This document shows positions 34,960 to 43,940 of a DNA stretch of 64,000 bases, piece by piece. Source of the DNA: Jejubacter sp036620675 (lineage in GTDB: Bacteria > Pseudomonadota > Gammaproteobacteria > Enterobacterales > Enterobacteriaceae); assembly GCA_036620675.1 (NCBI GenBank), contig JAZHEE010000023.1; one strand, written 5' to 3'. The position numbers and the translations under genes were made by a program. The notes beneath the pieces were generated by a model. That model was not told where the DNA came from. It searched no databases and saw only the letters and a program-made list of their open reading frames with translations. Each line of letters opens with the position of its first letter. Position 1 is the first letter of the stretch.

Positions 34960-35915
34960 GCCGTCGCGTTGCCACTATCACCCTGAATCCGGCCTATGAC
35001 CTGGTGGGATTCATTCCGGAGATCGAGAGCGGAGAGGTCAACCTGGTACGTACCACCGGACTGCATGCGGCGGGCAAGGGCATTAACGTCGCTAAGGTGC
35101 TTAAGGATCTGGGCATTGACGTCACCGTAAGCGGCTTTCTGGGAAAAGATAATCTGCAAGGATTTCAGCAGTTGTTCAGCGAACTGGGTATCACCAACCG
35201 TTTTCACGTGGTGGCGGGACGAACCCGTATCAACGTCAAACTGACGGAGCAAAGCAGCGCCGTCACCGATTTAAATTTTTCAGGCTTTGAAGTTTCTCCC
35301 GAAGAGTGGACGCGCTTTGTTGAAGATTCCCTGAGCTGGATAGGGCAGTTCGACATGATCTGCGTCAGCGGCAGTCTGCCTGCCGGCGTCAGCCCCGATG
35401 CCTTTTCCGGATGGATGACCGCACTGCGCGATCTGTGCCCGTGCATCATTTTCGACAGTAGCCGCGAAGCGCTGGCTGCCGGGCTAAGTGCCGCGCCCTG
35501 GCTGGTTAAACCAAATCGCCGCGAGCTGGAAAGCTGGGTCGGCCGCTGTCTGCCGGACATCAGCGATGTGGTGACGGCCGCCCATGCGCTGCGTCAGCAG
35601 GGCATTGCTCACGTAGTGATTTCGCTTGGCGAGCAGGGTGCCCTGTGGGTAAGCGGCTCCGGTGCGTGGATCGCCAGGCCGCCCTCAGTCGATGTGATCA
35701 GTACGGTCGGCGCCGGCGATGCCATGGTCGGCGGCATTATCTACGGGTTACTGATGCGTGAATCCAATCAACATACCCTGCGTCTGGCGACGGCTGTATC
35801 GGCGCTGGCGGTAGGTCAGAGCAACGTCGGCATCAGCGATCGCCCGCGACTGGCGAAGATGATGGCCTGCGTAGAGGTGTACCCTTTTAACTTACGGCAG
35901 GAGAACGACTTATGA
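34956..35915 (+). CDS. fruK: FruK, 1-phosphofructokinase
   Basis: 319-aa PfkB-family kinase converting fructose-1-phosphate to fructose-1,6-bisphosphate. The N-terminal TLNPAYDLVGFIPEIESGEVN and GLHAAGKGINVAKVLKDLG are substrate motifs. ISTVGAGDAMVGGIIYG is the second PfkB signature with the catalytic Asp. It overlaps fruB and fruA by 4 bases at each end, a tightly coupled operon. Confidence 0.97.
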   Translation: MSRRVATITLNPAYDLVGFIPEIESGEVNLVRTTGLHAAGKGINVAKVLKDLGIDVTVSGFLGKDNLQGFQQLFSELGITNRFHVVAGRTRINVKLTEQSSAVTDLNFSGFEVSPEEWTRFVEDSLSWIGQFDMICVSGSLPAGVSPDAFSGWMTALRDLCPCIIFDSSREALAAGLSAAPWLVKPNRRELESWVGRCLPDISDVVTAAHALRQQGIAHVVISLGEQGALWVSGSGAWIARPPSVDVISTVGAGDAMVGGIIYGLLMRESNQHTLRLATAVSALAVGQSNVGISDRPRLAKMMACVEVYPFNLRQENDL

Positions 35916-37588
35916 AAACGCTGCTGATTGTCGATACCAGGCTGGGTCAGGCGCGTGCCTGGATGGCGAAAAATTTGCTTGGCGCAGCTGCGGCTAAGGC
36001 GCAGATTGAAATGACGGATAACCCGGATGACGCGGAGCTGGTGATTGTGCTGGGTACCACGCCGCTGAGCGACAGTGCCCTGAACGGCAAACGGGTCTAT
36101 CAGGGGGAGATTAATGGCGCGGTAGCCCAGCCGGAAGCTTTCCTTAACGAAGCCCGGCATCGGGCCCAGCCGTATCAGATGTCGGAAACGGTCGCCGCTA
36201 CGGCTCCCCGACGCATCGTGGCGGTCACCGCTTGCCCTACTGGCGTGGCGCATACATTTATGGCGGCTGAAGCTATTGAAACCGAAGCCAAAAAACGCGG
36301 CTGGTGGGTTAAGGTCGAAACCCGCGGTTCCGTGGGAGCAGGTAATGCGATAACCCCGGATGAGATAGAACAGGCAGATTTGGTGCTGGTGGCCGCCGAT
36401 ATCGAAGTCGACCTGAGCAAATTTGCCGGTAAGCCGATGTACCGTACCTCGACCGGACTGGCGCTTAAGAAGACGGCCCAGACGCTCGATCGGGCGCTGA
36501 GCGAGGCGCAGCCGTACCAGCCTGCTGGCAGCCGCGAAAAAGCGGCGAGCAAAACGACGGGCGATGAGGGGGGCGGCATTTATCGTCATCTGCTGACCGG
36601 GGTCTCTTTTATGCTGCCTGTGGTGGTGGCGGGAGGCCTGTGTATTGCGCTTTCCTTCGCTTTTGGGATCGACGCTTTTAAGCAGCCGGGAACGCTGGCG
36701 GCGGCGCTGATGCAGATCGGTGGTGATTCGGCATTCGCTTTGATGGTGCCGGTGCTGGCGGGTTATATCGCCTTTTCCATCGCTGACCGGCCCGGCCTGA
36801 CGCCTGGAATGATCGGCGGGATGCTGGCGGTCAGCACCGGTGCTGGTTTTATCGGCGGTATTCTTGCCGGTTTTCTGGCGGGATACGTGGCGAAACTGAT
36901 CGGCGCCCGACTGAAACTGCCTGCGGGAATGGAAGCGTTAAAGCCGATTCTGATTATTCCGCTGGTGGGCAGTTTGATCGTGGGGCTGGCGATGATCTAT
37001 CTGATTGGCCGTCCGGTTGCCGATATTCTGGCGGCGCTGACTCACTGGCTGCAGACAATGGGTACCACCAATGCGGTGCTGTTGGGGGCGATCCTTGGCG
37101 GAATGATGTGTACCGATATGGGAGGGCCGCTTAATAAAGCCGCCTATGCCTTCGGCGTGGGACTGCTGAGCACCCAAACTTATGCGCCGATGGCGGCGAT
37201 TATGGGCGCCGGAATGGTGCCGCCGCTGGCGCTGGGACTGGCGACGCTTATTGCAGGGAAAAAGTTCGATAACACCCAGCGGGAAGGGGGAAAGGCTGCG
37301 TTAGTTCTGGGGCTGTGCTTTATTACCGAAGGGGCCATTCCCTTCGCCGCCCGGGATCCTATGCGGGTGTTGCCCTGCTGTATCGCAGGCGGCGCCGTGA
37401 CCGGTGCCATCTCTATGGCGGTGGGGGCAGCGCTGATGGCGCCGCACGGCGGTTTATTCGTGCTGTTTATTCCAGGGGCGATTACGCCGGTATTAGGTTA
37501 TCTGCTGGCGATTATGGCGGGTACGCTGGTGACGGGAGTCTCTTATGCACTGGTGAAGCGCCCGGAAACGGTACCGATGGAGGTATAA
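35912..37588 (+). CDS. fruA: FruA, fructose-specific PTS EIIBC permease
   Basis: 558 aa. A degenerate EIIB' domain (residues 1-95) precedes the active EIIB (VAVTACPTGVAHTFMAAEAIE, phospho-Cys about residue 112) and an EIIC membrane domain (residues about 230-558, GAIPFAARDPMRV motif). It imports fructose as fructose-1-phosphate. Sequence agrees closely with E. coli FruA, whose operon lies elsewhere in K-12, so this locus has been relocated or is an additional copy. The 900 bases after it carry only repeats. Confidence 0.97.
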   Translation: MKTLLIVDTRLGQARAWMAKNLLGAAAAKAQIEMTDNPDDAELVIVLGTTPLSDSALNGKRVYQGEINGAVAQPEAFLNEARHRAQPYQMSETVAATAPRRIVAVTACPTGVAHTFMAAEAIETEAKKRGWWVKVETRGSVGAGNAITPDEIEQADLVLVAADIEVDLSKFAGKPMYRTSTGLALKKTAQTLDRALSEAQPYQPAGSREKAASKTTGDEGGGIYRHLLTGVSFMLPVVVAGGLCIALSFAFGIDAFKQPGTLAAALMQIGGDSAFALMVPVLAGYIAFSIADRPGLTPGMIGGMLAVSTGAGFIGGILAGFLAGYVAKLIGARLKLPAGMEALKPILIIPLVGSLIVGLAMIYLIGRPVADILAALTHWLQTMGTTNAVLLGAILGGMMCTDMGGPLNKAAYAFGVGLLSTQTYAPMAAIMGAGMVPPLALGLATLIAGKKFDNTQREGGKAALVLGLCFITEGAIPFAARDPMRVLPCCIAGGAVTGAISMAVGAALMAPHGGLFVLFIPGAITPVLGYLLAIMAGTLVTGVSYALVKRPETVPMEV

Positions 37589-37640
37589 AAATGCTCATCG
37601 CGCCTTAGCGTGGAATGGTTGAAGACGGGAAGCTAAAAAG

Positions 37641-37680
37641 CGGCATCATATGACGATGCGGTGGGCAGTTCCGCTCATTG
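37641..37680. repeat. Repeat A, copy 1 (partial)
   Basis: CGGCATCATATGACGATGCG followed by GTGGGCAGTTCCGCTCAT. It shares the pattern CGGCA-N-AATATG-N3-ATGCGGTGGG-N-GTTCCG with copies at 37763 and 46346. Confidence 0.6.
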
Positions 37681-37690
37681 CCGGGAAACT

Positions 37691-37713
37691 CCCTCTCCCG
37701 TTTCGGGAGAGGG
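37691..37713. repeat. Hairpin repeat CCCTCTCCCG/CGGGAGAGGG
   Basis: A 10-bp perfect stem around TTT, followed by GCCGGGGTGAGGG. This type of CCCTCTCCC...GGGAGAGGGCCGGGGTGAGGG hairpin is a widespread intergenic repeat in gammaproteobacteria. It could terminate or stabilise the fruBKA transcript. Confidence 0.6.
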
Positions 37714-37762
37714 CCGGGGTGAGGGTGACAGGCGGCTCCGGCGCCCGGTTTCAGAACAGAAG

Positions 37763-37829
37763 CGGCAGAATATGATAATGCGGTGGGTGTTCCGTTCACT
37801 TTGCGTGATGGCTTCTCTGTTAATCCACC
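37763..37829. repeat. Repeat A, copy 2
   Basis: It starts CGGCAGAATATGATAATGCG and continues through TGTTCCGTTCACTT to GCTTCTCTGTTAAT. The inverted copy at 46346-46412 matches over most of its length. Confidence 0.7.
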
Positions 37830-38328
37830 TCGGGTGAACGGGCCAGGGGGGCTCAGTCGCCGCTCCCCTGGCGACCCGGGCTTCCCGGCGGTAAAAAACG
37901 CCCTTCGGGGCCCCTTCGCTTATCACTTCGGGCTTTTCGGAACGGGCAAGAGTCGCCATCCATGGCGACCTTACCCTGTCGCGACATCCTGCCGCTCCTC
38001 CGGCCCTGCGTGAACGCTACGGTTTAAGCCGGGTGGCTACATCCTCGTCGCTTCAGACCAGGTGCTCAAATACAACCAGCAATACCTGTACGGATAAATC
38101 CGGGCAGAAGATTCAGGGCGATGATACTCCGGCCTGAAAATCGCCGCAGCGTTCACGGCCGCCAGGGTCAGCCCGACAGGACGTCGGGCTGAGGGTGTGC
38201 GGCACAGGGAGGTGGCGTCACGCCCGACCCGTCCGGCGGACGGGAAAAGCGGAGGGGCCCGCGACAGCGGCGATTTTCACGCCGGAAAGCCAGGTTGTCA
38301 GGAGGCGGCGTTTGAGCCTCCTGACACG
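37830..38328. other. Gene-free, hairpin-rich tract after fruA
   Basis: About 500 bases with no convincing gene. It holds many short inverted repeats, for example AGTCGCCGCTCCCCTGGCGAC, GTCGCCATCCATGGCGAC, AGCCCGAC-AGGAC-GTCGGGCT and CAGGAGGCGGCG-TTTGAG-CCTCCTG. It separates repeat A copy 2 from repeat B copy 1, whereas at 46.3 kb the two repeats are joined directly, so this tract looks like an insertion in the repeat element. Whether it is transcribed is unknown. Confidence 0.5.
38170..38190. repeat. REP-like hairpin, second copy of the CCGACAGGACGTCGG core
   Basis: AGCCCGAC-AGGAC-GTCGGGCT, an 8-bp perfect stem. The central 15 bases are identical to those at 22250-22264 after dmsD. Confidence 0.55.
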
Positions 38329-38401
38329 TTCACCGGTTCCGGAACCGACATAAGATAAATCACCTTAAGGTGAACGGAACCTTCGCCAGCGCGACATATT
38401 C
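38329..38401. repeat. Repeat B, copy 1
   Basis: A 73-base sequence with the internal palindrome TCACCTTAAGGTGA. The inverted copy at 46278-46350 differs at only about five positions. Confidence 0.8.
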
Positions 38402-38454
38402 CTCCAGAACACGGCGTAGTTGCATCCGGTTTCACGCTAATCCGCGATGAAACT

Positions 38455-38484
38455 AAAAAAATGGGCCAGTGATATCACTGGCCC
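38455..38484 (-). terminator. Terminator of rspR
   Basis: GGGCCAGTGAT and ATCACTGGCCC form an 11-bp perfect stem (38463-38484). On the minus strand it is followed by a run of seven T. Confidence 0.85.
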
Positions 38485-38501
38485 GTGCTCTTTCGTTGGT
38501 C

Positions 38502-39185
38502 TTACTCTTCGCTAAACCACTCGCTGTTTTCTTTACGAATCAGCAGGATGGACTCGCTGATTTCATGAAGGTGGCGGTGCATGGCCTCTTCAACCCGGGT
38601 TTCGTCGCGCTGTTCCAGCGCATTAAAAATCTCAATGTGTTGATTGAGCAGCATTTCCGGCGGCGAAACGTGATCGAGACTCATAAAGCGTACCCGGTCA
38701 ATAGTAGCCTTTATGTTTTCTACGGTATCCCAGGCGAGCTGACAGTCGGCGATCAGCGCCAGCTTCTGGTGAAAATCGTCATCCAGGGCGAAGAAATCAT
38801 TCTGCTGCTGGCGTTCGATGGCGCTACGCTGCTGGTTCAGATTCTGTTCCAGCTTCCACAGCCAGTCGTCGCCGATAAGCGCGGCGGCGCGACGGGCGAC
38901 GGCGCATTCAATGGCTTGGCGCACGAAACAGCCGTTGCTGACCTGACGGATGGAAATCTTATTCACATAACTGCCACGCTGGGGGCGGATCTGGATCAAT
39001 CCGTTTTCTGCCAGTTTGATAAAGGCTTCGCGCACCGGCTGACGGGAGACGTCGAAACGAACAGACACCTCCTTTTCAGAGAGCGGCGTACCCGGCGGAA
39101 TCAGGCAGTGAACGATATCCCTGCGCAGGATGCGATAGATCTGCTGGTTAACGGGCTGTGTGGGGTTTAACGTATCGACGGCCAT
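38502..39185 (-). CDS. rspR: RspR (YdfH), GntR/FadR-family repressor
   Basis: 227-aa regulator. The GntR winged helix-turn-helix is QIYRILRRDIVHCLIPPGTPLSEKEVSVRFDVSRQPVREAFIKL (residues about 16-60). It is followed by an FCD helical domain with metal-ligand type residues (DDDFHQKL, HIEIF, MHRHLHE). E. coli RspR represses rspAB. Here the likely targets rspB-ydfJ-ydfI are 6.5 kb away, separated by the orphan gene, fruBKA and the repeat tract. It has its own terminator. Confidence 0.92.
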   Translation of the reverse strand: MAVDTLNPTQPVNQQIYRILRRDIVHCLIPPGTPLSEKEVSVRFDVSRQPVREAFIKLAENGLIQIRPQRGSYVNKISIRQVSNGCFVRQAIECAVARRAAALIGDDWLWKLEQNLNQQRSAIERQQQNDFFALDDDFHQKLALIADCQLAWDTVENIKATIDRVRFMSLDHVSPPEMLLNQHIEIFNALEQRDETRVEEAMHRHLHEISESILLIRKENSEWFSEE

Positions 39186-39276
39186 CTGTTTTATCTGAGT
39201 GGTGAGTAACTTGCCGATTTTAGCATTTTTCTAACGTCTGGCCTATACCCGGCTCACAGGCCGGGCAGGAATATCG

Positions 39277-40026
39277 TTAGCGCTGGCGATGAACGCTCAG
39301 GCCGCCGAAGCTCTGACTGACTGGCATCATCTCCAGAGTATTAATGTTGACGTGAGCCGGCAGGGTGGCAACCCACCAGACCGCTTCCGTCACATCTTCA
39401 GGCGTCAGGGCGTTGCTGTCCTGATAGGTTTGCGCCACCTTCGCATCGTCGCCTTTAAAGCGCACCCTGGAAAATTCGGTGCCGCCCACCAGTCCCGGCT
39501 CGATATCGGTCACGCGAACGGCGGTACCGTGCAGATCGGTACGCAGGTTCAGGCTGAACTGGCGTACGAACGCTTTGGTCGCGCCGTAGACGTTACCGCC
39601 AGCGTAAGGCCAGCTTCCGGCCGTGGAGCCCATATTGATAATATGGCCGCGATTGCGCTCAACCATGCCCGGCAGCACTGCGCGGGTCATCCATACCAGC
39701 CCTTTGTTGTTGGTATCTATCATAGCCTCCCAGTCATCGACGCTGGCGCGCTGCGCCGGCTCCAGCCCCAGAGCCAGTCCGGCGTTATTCACCAGAACGT
39801 CGATCTCGCGCCAGGCTTCGGGCAGAGAGGCGATGGCTTCTTCAACGGCGGCGCGATTGCGCACATCTAACTGCATGGTAAGCACGGCATCGCCGAGCTC
39901 TGACTGTAGCGCCTGAAGGCGATCGTGACGGCGTCCGGTGGCGATCACCCGATGGCCATTATCGACAAATCGGCGGGTAATGCATTCGCCAAAGCCGGCG
40001 GTGGCGCCGGTAACCAGAATAATCAT
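39277..40026 (-). CDS. ydfG: YdfG, NADP-dependent 3-hydroxy acid/serine dehydrogenase
   Basis: 249-aa short-chain dehydrogenase. The nucleotide motif is TGATAGFGECITRRF at the N-terminus, with NNAG at about residue 82 and the catalytic Ser (MGSTAGSWPY) followed by YGATK (Tyr-x3-Lys). E. coli YdfG oxidises L-allo-threonine, serine and 3-hydroxypropionate and reduces malonic semialdehyde. ATG 40026 corresponds to the E. coli start. It is divergent from dcp, as in E. coli. Confidence 0.95.
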   Translation of the reverse strand: MIILVTGATAGFGECITRRFVDNGHRVIATGRRHDRLQALQSELGDAVLTMQLDVRNRAAVEEAIASLPEAWREIDVLVNNAGLALGLEPAQRASVDDWEAMIDTNNKGLVWMTRAVLPGMVERNRGHIINMGSTAGSWPYAGGNVYGATKAFVRQFSLNLRTDLHGTAVRVTDIEPGLVGGTEFSRVRFKGDDAKVAQTYQDSNALTPEDVTEAVWWVATLPAHVNINTLEMMPVSQSFGGLSVHRQR

Positions 40027-40193
40027 CTTGCTGTTCCTCAACGCATTATCTAAGTGGTAACTGACTGAATGGACAGCCTAACACGGCTTGCGGCGAATGG
40101 GATCGATGAAATGCCTGTCTCGCTCATTGACATTGCCGGGCGGCAATGAGCGGCATAAGCTATAAGGCTAATCCGGTGATTCAGGAGAATAAA

Positions 40194-42239
40194 ATGGCCG
40201 TGGATAATCCCTTTTTTCAGGTAAGCCTGCTTCCCTATCAGGCGCCGCCTTTCGATGCCATTCGCGATGAGCATTACCGCCCGGCGTTTGACGAGGCGGT
40301 ACGTATTAAGCGCGCTGAAGTGGCGACGATCGCTAATGCGCCAGAGGCGCCGGATTTTGCCAATACCTGCCTGGCGCTGGAGTGCAGCGGCCAGATGCTG
40401 GCCCGAGTCACCGGCGTTTTTTTCGCGATGACGGCGGCCCACACCAACGATCAGTTACAGCAGCTCGATGAAGCCTTCAGCGCCGAGCTGGCGGCGCTGG
40501 ATGATGAAATTTATCTGAACGACAGCCTGTTTTCCCGTCTGGAGAAGGTCTGGCAGGGGCGACATAGCCAGGGCCTGGACGATGAATCGGTACGGCTTAT
40601 CGAACAGCAGCACCAGCGTTTCGTTCTGGCTGGCGCTCGCCTTAATACCGAGCAAAAAACGGCGCTGCGGGCGCTTAATCAGCAGGCGGCGCAGTTAAGC
40701 AGTCAGTTCAATCAGCGTCTGCTGGCGGCCACTAAGTCCGGCGGTCTGGTGGTTGACGATGTCATGCAGCTTGCCGGTATGAATGCCGCGGAAATCGCCG
40801 CCGCGGCCCAGGCGGCGCGCGATAAAGGGCTGGAGGGGCGCTGGCTGCTGACGCTGTTTAACACCACGCAACAACCGGCGCTTCAGAACCTGGCCCATCG
40901 TCAGACCCGCGAGGCGCTGTTTATGGCTGGCTGGCGGCGCTGCGAAAAAGGCGACAGCGGCGACACCCGGGATATCATTCGCGCGCTGGCGCAGGTTCGC
41001 GCCCGTCAGGCCGAGCTGCTGGGGTACCCGGACTACGCGAGCTGGAGTATGGCCGATCAGATGGCCGCCAGGCCCGAAGCGGCGCTGGATTTTATGCGTA
41101 ATATCGTGGCGGCGGCGAGCGGACGCGCGCGTCGCGAACAGGCTGATATTCAGCGGCTCATCGATGCGCAAGAGATTCGTTTCCCGGTCCAGGCCTGGGA
41201 CTGGAATTTTTATGCGCAACAAGTCAGACGTGAACGTTATCAACTGGATGACAGTGAGATCCGGGCCTACTTTGAACTGGAAAGCGTGCTGCATCGCGGC
41301 GTATTCTGGTGCGCCAGCCAGCTTTATGGACTGCGGTTCGTCGAACGTTTTGATATTCCGCTCTACCATCCGGATGTGCGGGTATGGGAGATCTTTGATC
41401 GCGACGGACGCGGTATGGCACTGTTTTATGGCGATTTTTTTGCTCGTGACAGCAAAAGCGGTGGCGCCTGGATGGGGAACTTTGTCGAGCAGTCGTTACA
41501 ACTGGCGAGCGAACCAGTGATTTATAACGTCTGTAATTTCACCAAACCGGCCGCCGGTGAACCGGCGTTACTGAGCTGGGACGATACCATTACGCTATTC
41601 CATGAGTTCGGCCACACGCTGCATGGCGTGTTTGCCAGCCAGCGCTATGCGTCGCTTTCCGGTACCAATACGCCACGCGATTTTGTAGAATTCCCGTCGC
41701 AGATTAACGAACACTGGGCCAGCCATCCCGAGGTGTTCGCCCACTATGCGCGCCATTACCAGAGTGGTGAAGCCATGCCCCAGGCGCTGCGTGAACGGAT
41801 GCTGTGCGCCGGGCAGTTTAATCAGGGCTACCATATGACTGAACTACTGGCCGCCGCGCTGCTGGATATGCACTGGCACCAGATAGCCCCGGACGCTGAT
41901 ATTGAAGATGTCAGCGCCTTCGAGCAGGCGACCCTGGCCAGGGAGCAGCTGGCTCTCGATGCAGTACCGCCACGCTACCGCAGCAGCTACTTCGCTCATA
42001 TCTGGGGCGGAGGTTATGCTGCGAGCTATTATGCCTATCTGTGGACTCAGATGCTGGCGGATGACGGCTTCAAATGGTTTGAAGAGCAGGGGGGCTTAAC
42101 CCGGGAAAACGGTCAGCGCTTCCGGGACGAGATTCTGTCGCGCGGTAACAGCAGCGATTTGGCTGATTTGTATCGCAGCTGGCGTGGGCACGATCCTGCC
42201 GTGGAGCCGATGTTAGAGCATCGTGGACTGAGCGACTGA
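40194..42239 (+). CDS. dcp: Dcp, dipeptidyl carboxypeptidase II (M3 family)
   Basis: 681 aa, the E. coli length. A zinc metallopeptidase that releases dipeptides from C-termini. The active site is LFHEFGHTLHGVF (about residue 469) with the downstream Glu in FPSQINEHWA. ATG 40194 follows CAGGAGAATAAA, and an in-frame ATG at 40146 is less well placed. A hairpin terminator follows. Confidence 0.96.
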   Translation: MAVDNPFFQVSLLPYQAPPFDAIRDEHYRPAFDEAVRIKRAEVATIANAPEAPDFANTCLALECSGQMLARVTGVFFAMTAAHTNDQLQQLDEAFSAELAALDDEIYLNDSLFSRLEKVWQGRHSQGLDDESVRLIEQQHQRFVLAGARLNTEQKTALRALNQQAAQLSSQFNQRLLAATKSGGLVVDDVMQLAGMNAAEIAAAAQAARDKGLEGRWLLTLFNTTQQPALQNLAHRQTREALFMAGWRRCEKGDSGDTRDIIRALAQVRARQAELLGYPDYASWSMADQMAARPEAALDFMRNIVAAASGRARREQADIQRLIDAQEIRFPVQAWDWNFYAQQVRRERYQLDDSEIRAYFELESVLHRGVFWCASQLYGLRFVERFDIPLYHPDVRVWEIFDRDGRGMALFYGDFFARDSKSGGAWMGNFVEQSLQLASEPVIYNVCNFTKPAAGEPALLSWDDTITLFHEFGHTLHGVFASQRYASLSGTNTPRDFVEFPSQINEHWASHPEVFAHYARHYQSGEAMPQALRERMLCAGQFNQGYHMTELLAAALLDMHWHQIAPDADIEDVSAFEQATLAREQLALDAVPPRYRSSYFAHIWGGGYAASYYAYLWTQMLADDGFKWFEEQGGLTRENGQRFRDEILSRGNSSDLADLYRSWRGHDPAVEPMLEHRGLSD

Positions 42240-42245
42240 AAACAA

Positions 42246-42271
42246 AAAATCGGCTGTGATGGCCGGTTTTA
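42246..42271 (+). terminator. Terminator after dcp
   Basis: AAAATCGGC and GCCGGTTTT pair around TGTGATG. The stem includes the A/T tracts. Confidence 0.65.
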
Positions 42272-42402
42272 CGTCAGGCGTTAAAAAAACGGGGAGGTTG
42301 AATGGCAGTGGGTTTGCCCCTCCCCAAACGCTGAAAAGTCTCATTGTCTGATGGACAGACATCTCTGTTATCGGCGCTATCGCCAGAGACTTTAGCGGTT
42401 TT

Positions 42403-43164
42403 TTATCTGACGCAGTCGCGCCTCCTGTGGGCGCTAAAAGCGTGAATATCGAAGTTTACGGCGACCAAAGGTGCCGTTTCGATCTCCTGCACCGTTTTAG
42501 TAAAATTCTGAGCCCACGCCTCGCCGCCTTGTTCTTCTATATAGCGGGTCACATAGCTGGTGGATAAAAAGAATAGCGCCACTTCCAGCGGAGTCAGAAA
42601 CAGGATATTGGCAAACACTTCCCGGCGGGCGTTGCACAGATGTGGACAGGCCTGCATTAATTCCAGAGTATCGTCATAGTGGGTCAGGCGTGAATCACGC
42701 CATGCGGCCCAGCGAGTCACCAGTTCGCGGCCAATAAAGTCTTGCAGAGGCCCATACACCAGAGGGAAATCATATTTCCAGGCGCAGAACAGCGCATCGG
42801 GTTTTAACCACCGGGCAAGATGCGCCAGAATTTTGGGGCGATCCATCCAGTAAAAGGACGTGGCGCTGGTCACCAGATCATAAGGTTGATTTGGCGTAAA
42901 ACAGGCGGCGTCGCAAACGGTGAAATGAATATCCGGATAATTCTGGCGGGCTTTGGCAATCATCGCATCGCCAATATCGCAGCCTTCAACCTGACTGAAC
43001 AGGGCCGCCAGCGGGGCGGTGGAGACGCCGTTGCCGCAGCCGATATCGAGTGCGGCCTGGCGTTCGGGCGTGCGGGAAGCGAGTGAATCGTACAGCGCTT
43101 GCGGGTAGCGGATTTTATGCCTGATAGCATTATAGGCGGCGGCATGACGATTAAACTGCTGCAT
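42403..43164 (-). CDS. Class I SAM-dependent methyltransferase
   Basis: 253 aa. The SAM-binding motif I LDIGCGNGVSTAPLAALF spans residues about 39-56, followed by motif II/III sequences (VEGCDIGDAMIAKAR; YDLVTSATSFYWMD). The architecture, with a C-terminal DIHAFSAHRR tail, is that of the methyltransferase-11 group. Substrate unknown. It lies at the downstream end of dcp, converging on it, and has no counterpart at this position in K-12. Confidence 0.75.
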   Translation of the reverse strand: MQQFNRHAAAYNAIRHKIRYPQALYDSLASRTPERQAALDIGCGNGVSTAPLAALFSQVEGCDIGDAMIAKARQNYPDIHFTVCDAACFTPNQPYDLVTSATSFYWMDRPKILAHLARWLKPDALFCAWKYDFPLVYGPLQDFIGRELVTRWAAWRDSRLTHYDDTLELMQACPHLCNARREVFANILFLTPLEVALFFLSTSYVTRYIEEQGGEAWAQNFTKTVQEIETAPLVAVNFDIHAFSAHRRRDCVR

Positions 43165-43361
43165 GTAATACCCCTGTATTTATTCTGTATATCTGCGTTT
43201 GTCATCAGAGAGCCAACGATATTTGTCAGAAAAATGTAGCAGAGATTCAGACTGTAACGGGGAATAGTTATTTCAGATTATTATATTGCTTATTTTGATT
43301 GCTACAGTAACCGTATTCGCAAATATTAAACATGAGCCGTCCATCATCACTCAATAAAAGC

Positions 43362-43502
43362 TCAGGTTTTATCGATAAAATCCACAATGTTTAACAGATA
43401 ATGTGTAACATCGTTGTTTCCAAAAAGTAACGCCCCCCATAATGGCAGCAGCAGCGCTAAAATCAGGGTTGCAAACCAGAAAGTCAGCTTTTGTGCGAAC
43501 AT
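43362..43502 (-). CDS. Small single-helix membrane protein
   Basis: 46-codon ORF MFAQKLTFWFATLILALLLP..., with one hydrophobic helix (about residues 8-28) and an acidic C-terminal tail. GGTGAT lies 8 bases before the ATG. No homologue is recognised by name. It sits in the long gene-poor stretch between the methyltransferase and proP, downstream of a minus-strand terminator, so it should have its own promoter. Confidence 0.5.
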   Translation of the reverse strand: MFAQKLTFWFATLILALLLPLWGALLFGNNDVTHYLLNIVDFIDKT

Positions 43503-43631
43503 CACTATCACCAATGGCTTATTGCTATTTTTAATACTGACTTTTGTCCGCCGGAAAAGTTCACACTGCCATATTAATTGATGAAAAATGGGAAAAATCC
43601 CTTTGCTTGCTCGTCTTGCGTGGCGAAAAAG

Positions 43632-43660
43632 ACCGGACTATGGGGATTACATAGTCCGGT
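43632..43660 (-). terminator. Strong minus-strand terminator (inner)
   Basis: ACCGGACTATG and CATAGTCCGGT, an 11-bp perfect stem with a 7-base loop. On the minus strand it is followed by CTTTTT. No annotated gene ends here, so it may close a small RNA. Confidence 0.7.
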
Positions 43661-43790
43661 AAAAGTGTTACAGGGGATTTTCATGGAGAACCCACATTCA
43701 TCATGGCACAACGCGCTGTGAGTTTGTCGGCCATCCCGGGTTTTCGGAGTGATCCAGGCACTTTTTGTTTGGTGGTGGAATAGCGAAAAA

Positions 43791-43821
43791 AAATCCGGCG
43801 CGATAGAGGCATCGCAGCCGG
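43791..43821 (-). terminator. Strong minus-strand terminator (outer)
   Basis: TCCGGC-GCGAT pairs with ATCGC-A-GCCGGA. On the minus strand eight T follow. No gene on that strand ends nearby. It may end an unannotated transcript that starts between here and the proP promoter region. Confidence 0.7.
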
Positions 43822-43940
43822 AAAAAGTAGCAGTTTCAGGATATCTCAGAGTGATACGTTAATCATAGTGGCATAAAAAAGGCGGTTTTAGCGGCGGGGA
43901 GACGGGTTTTAGGAAGCATCCAGGAATAGGGGGAGTTTTT

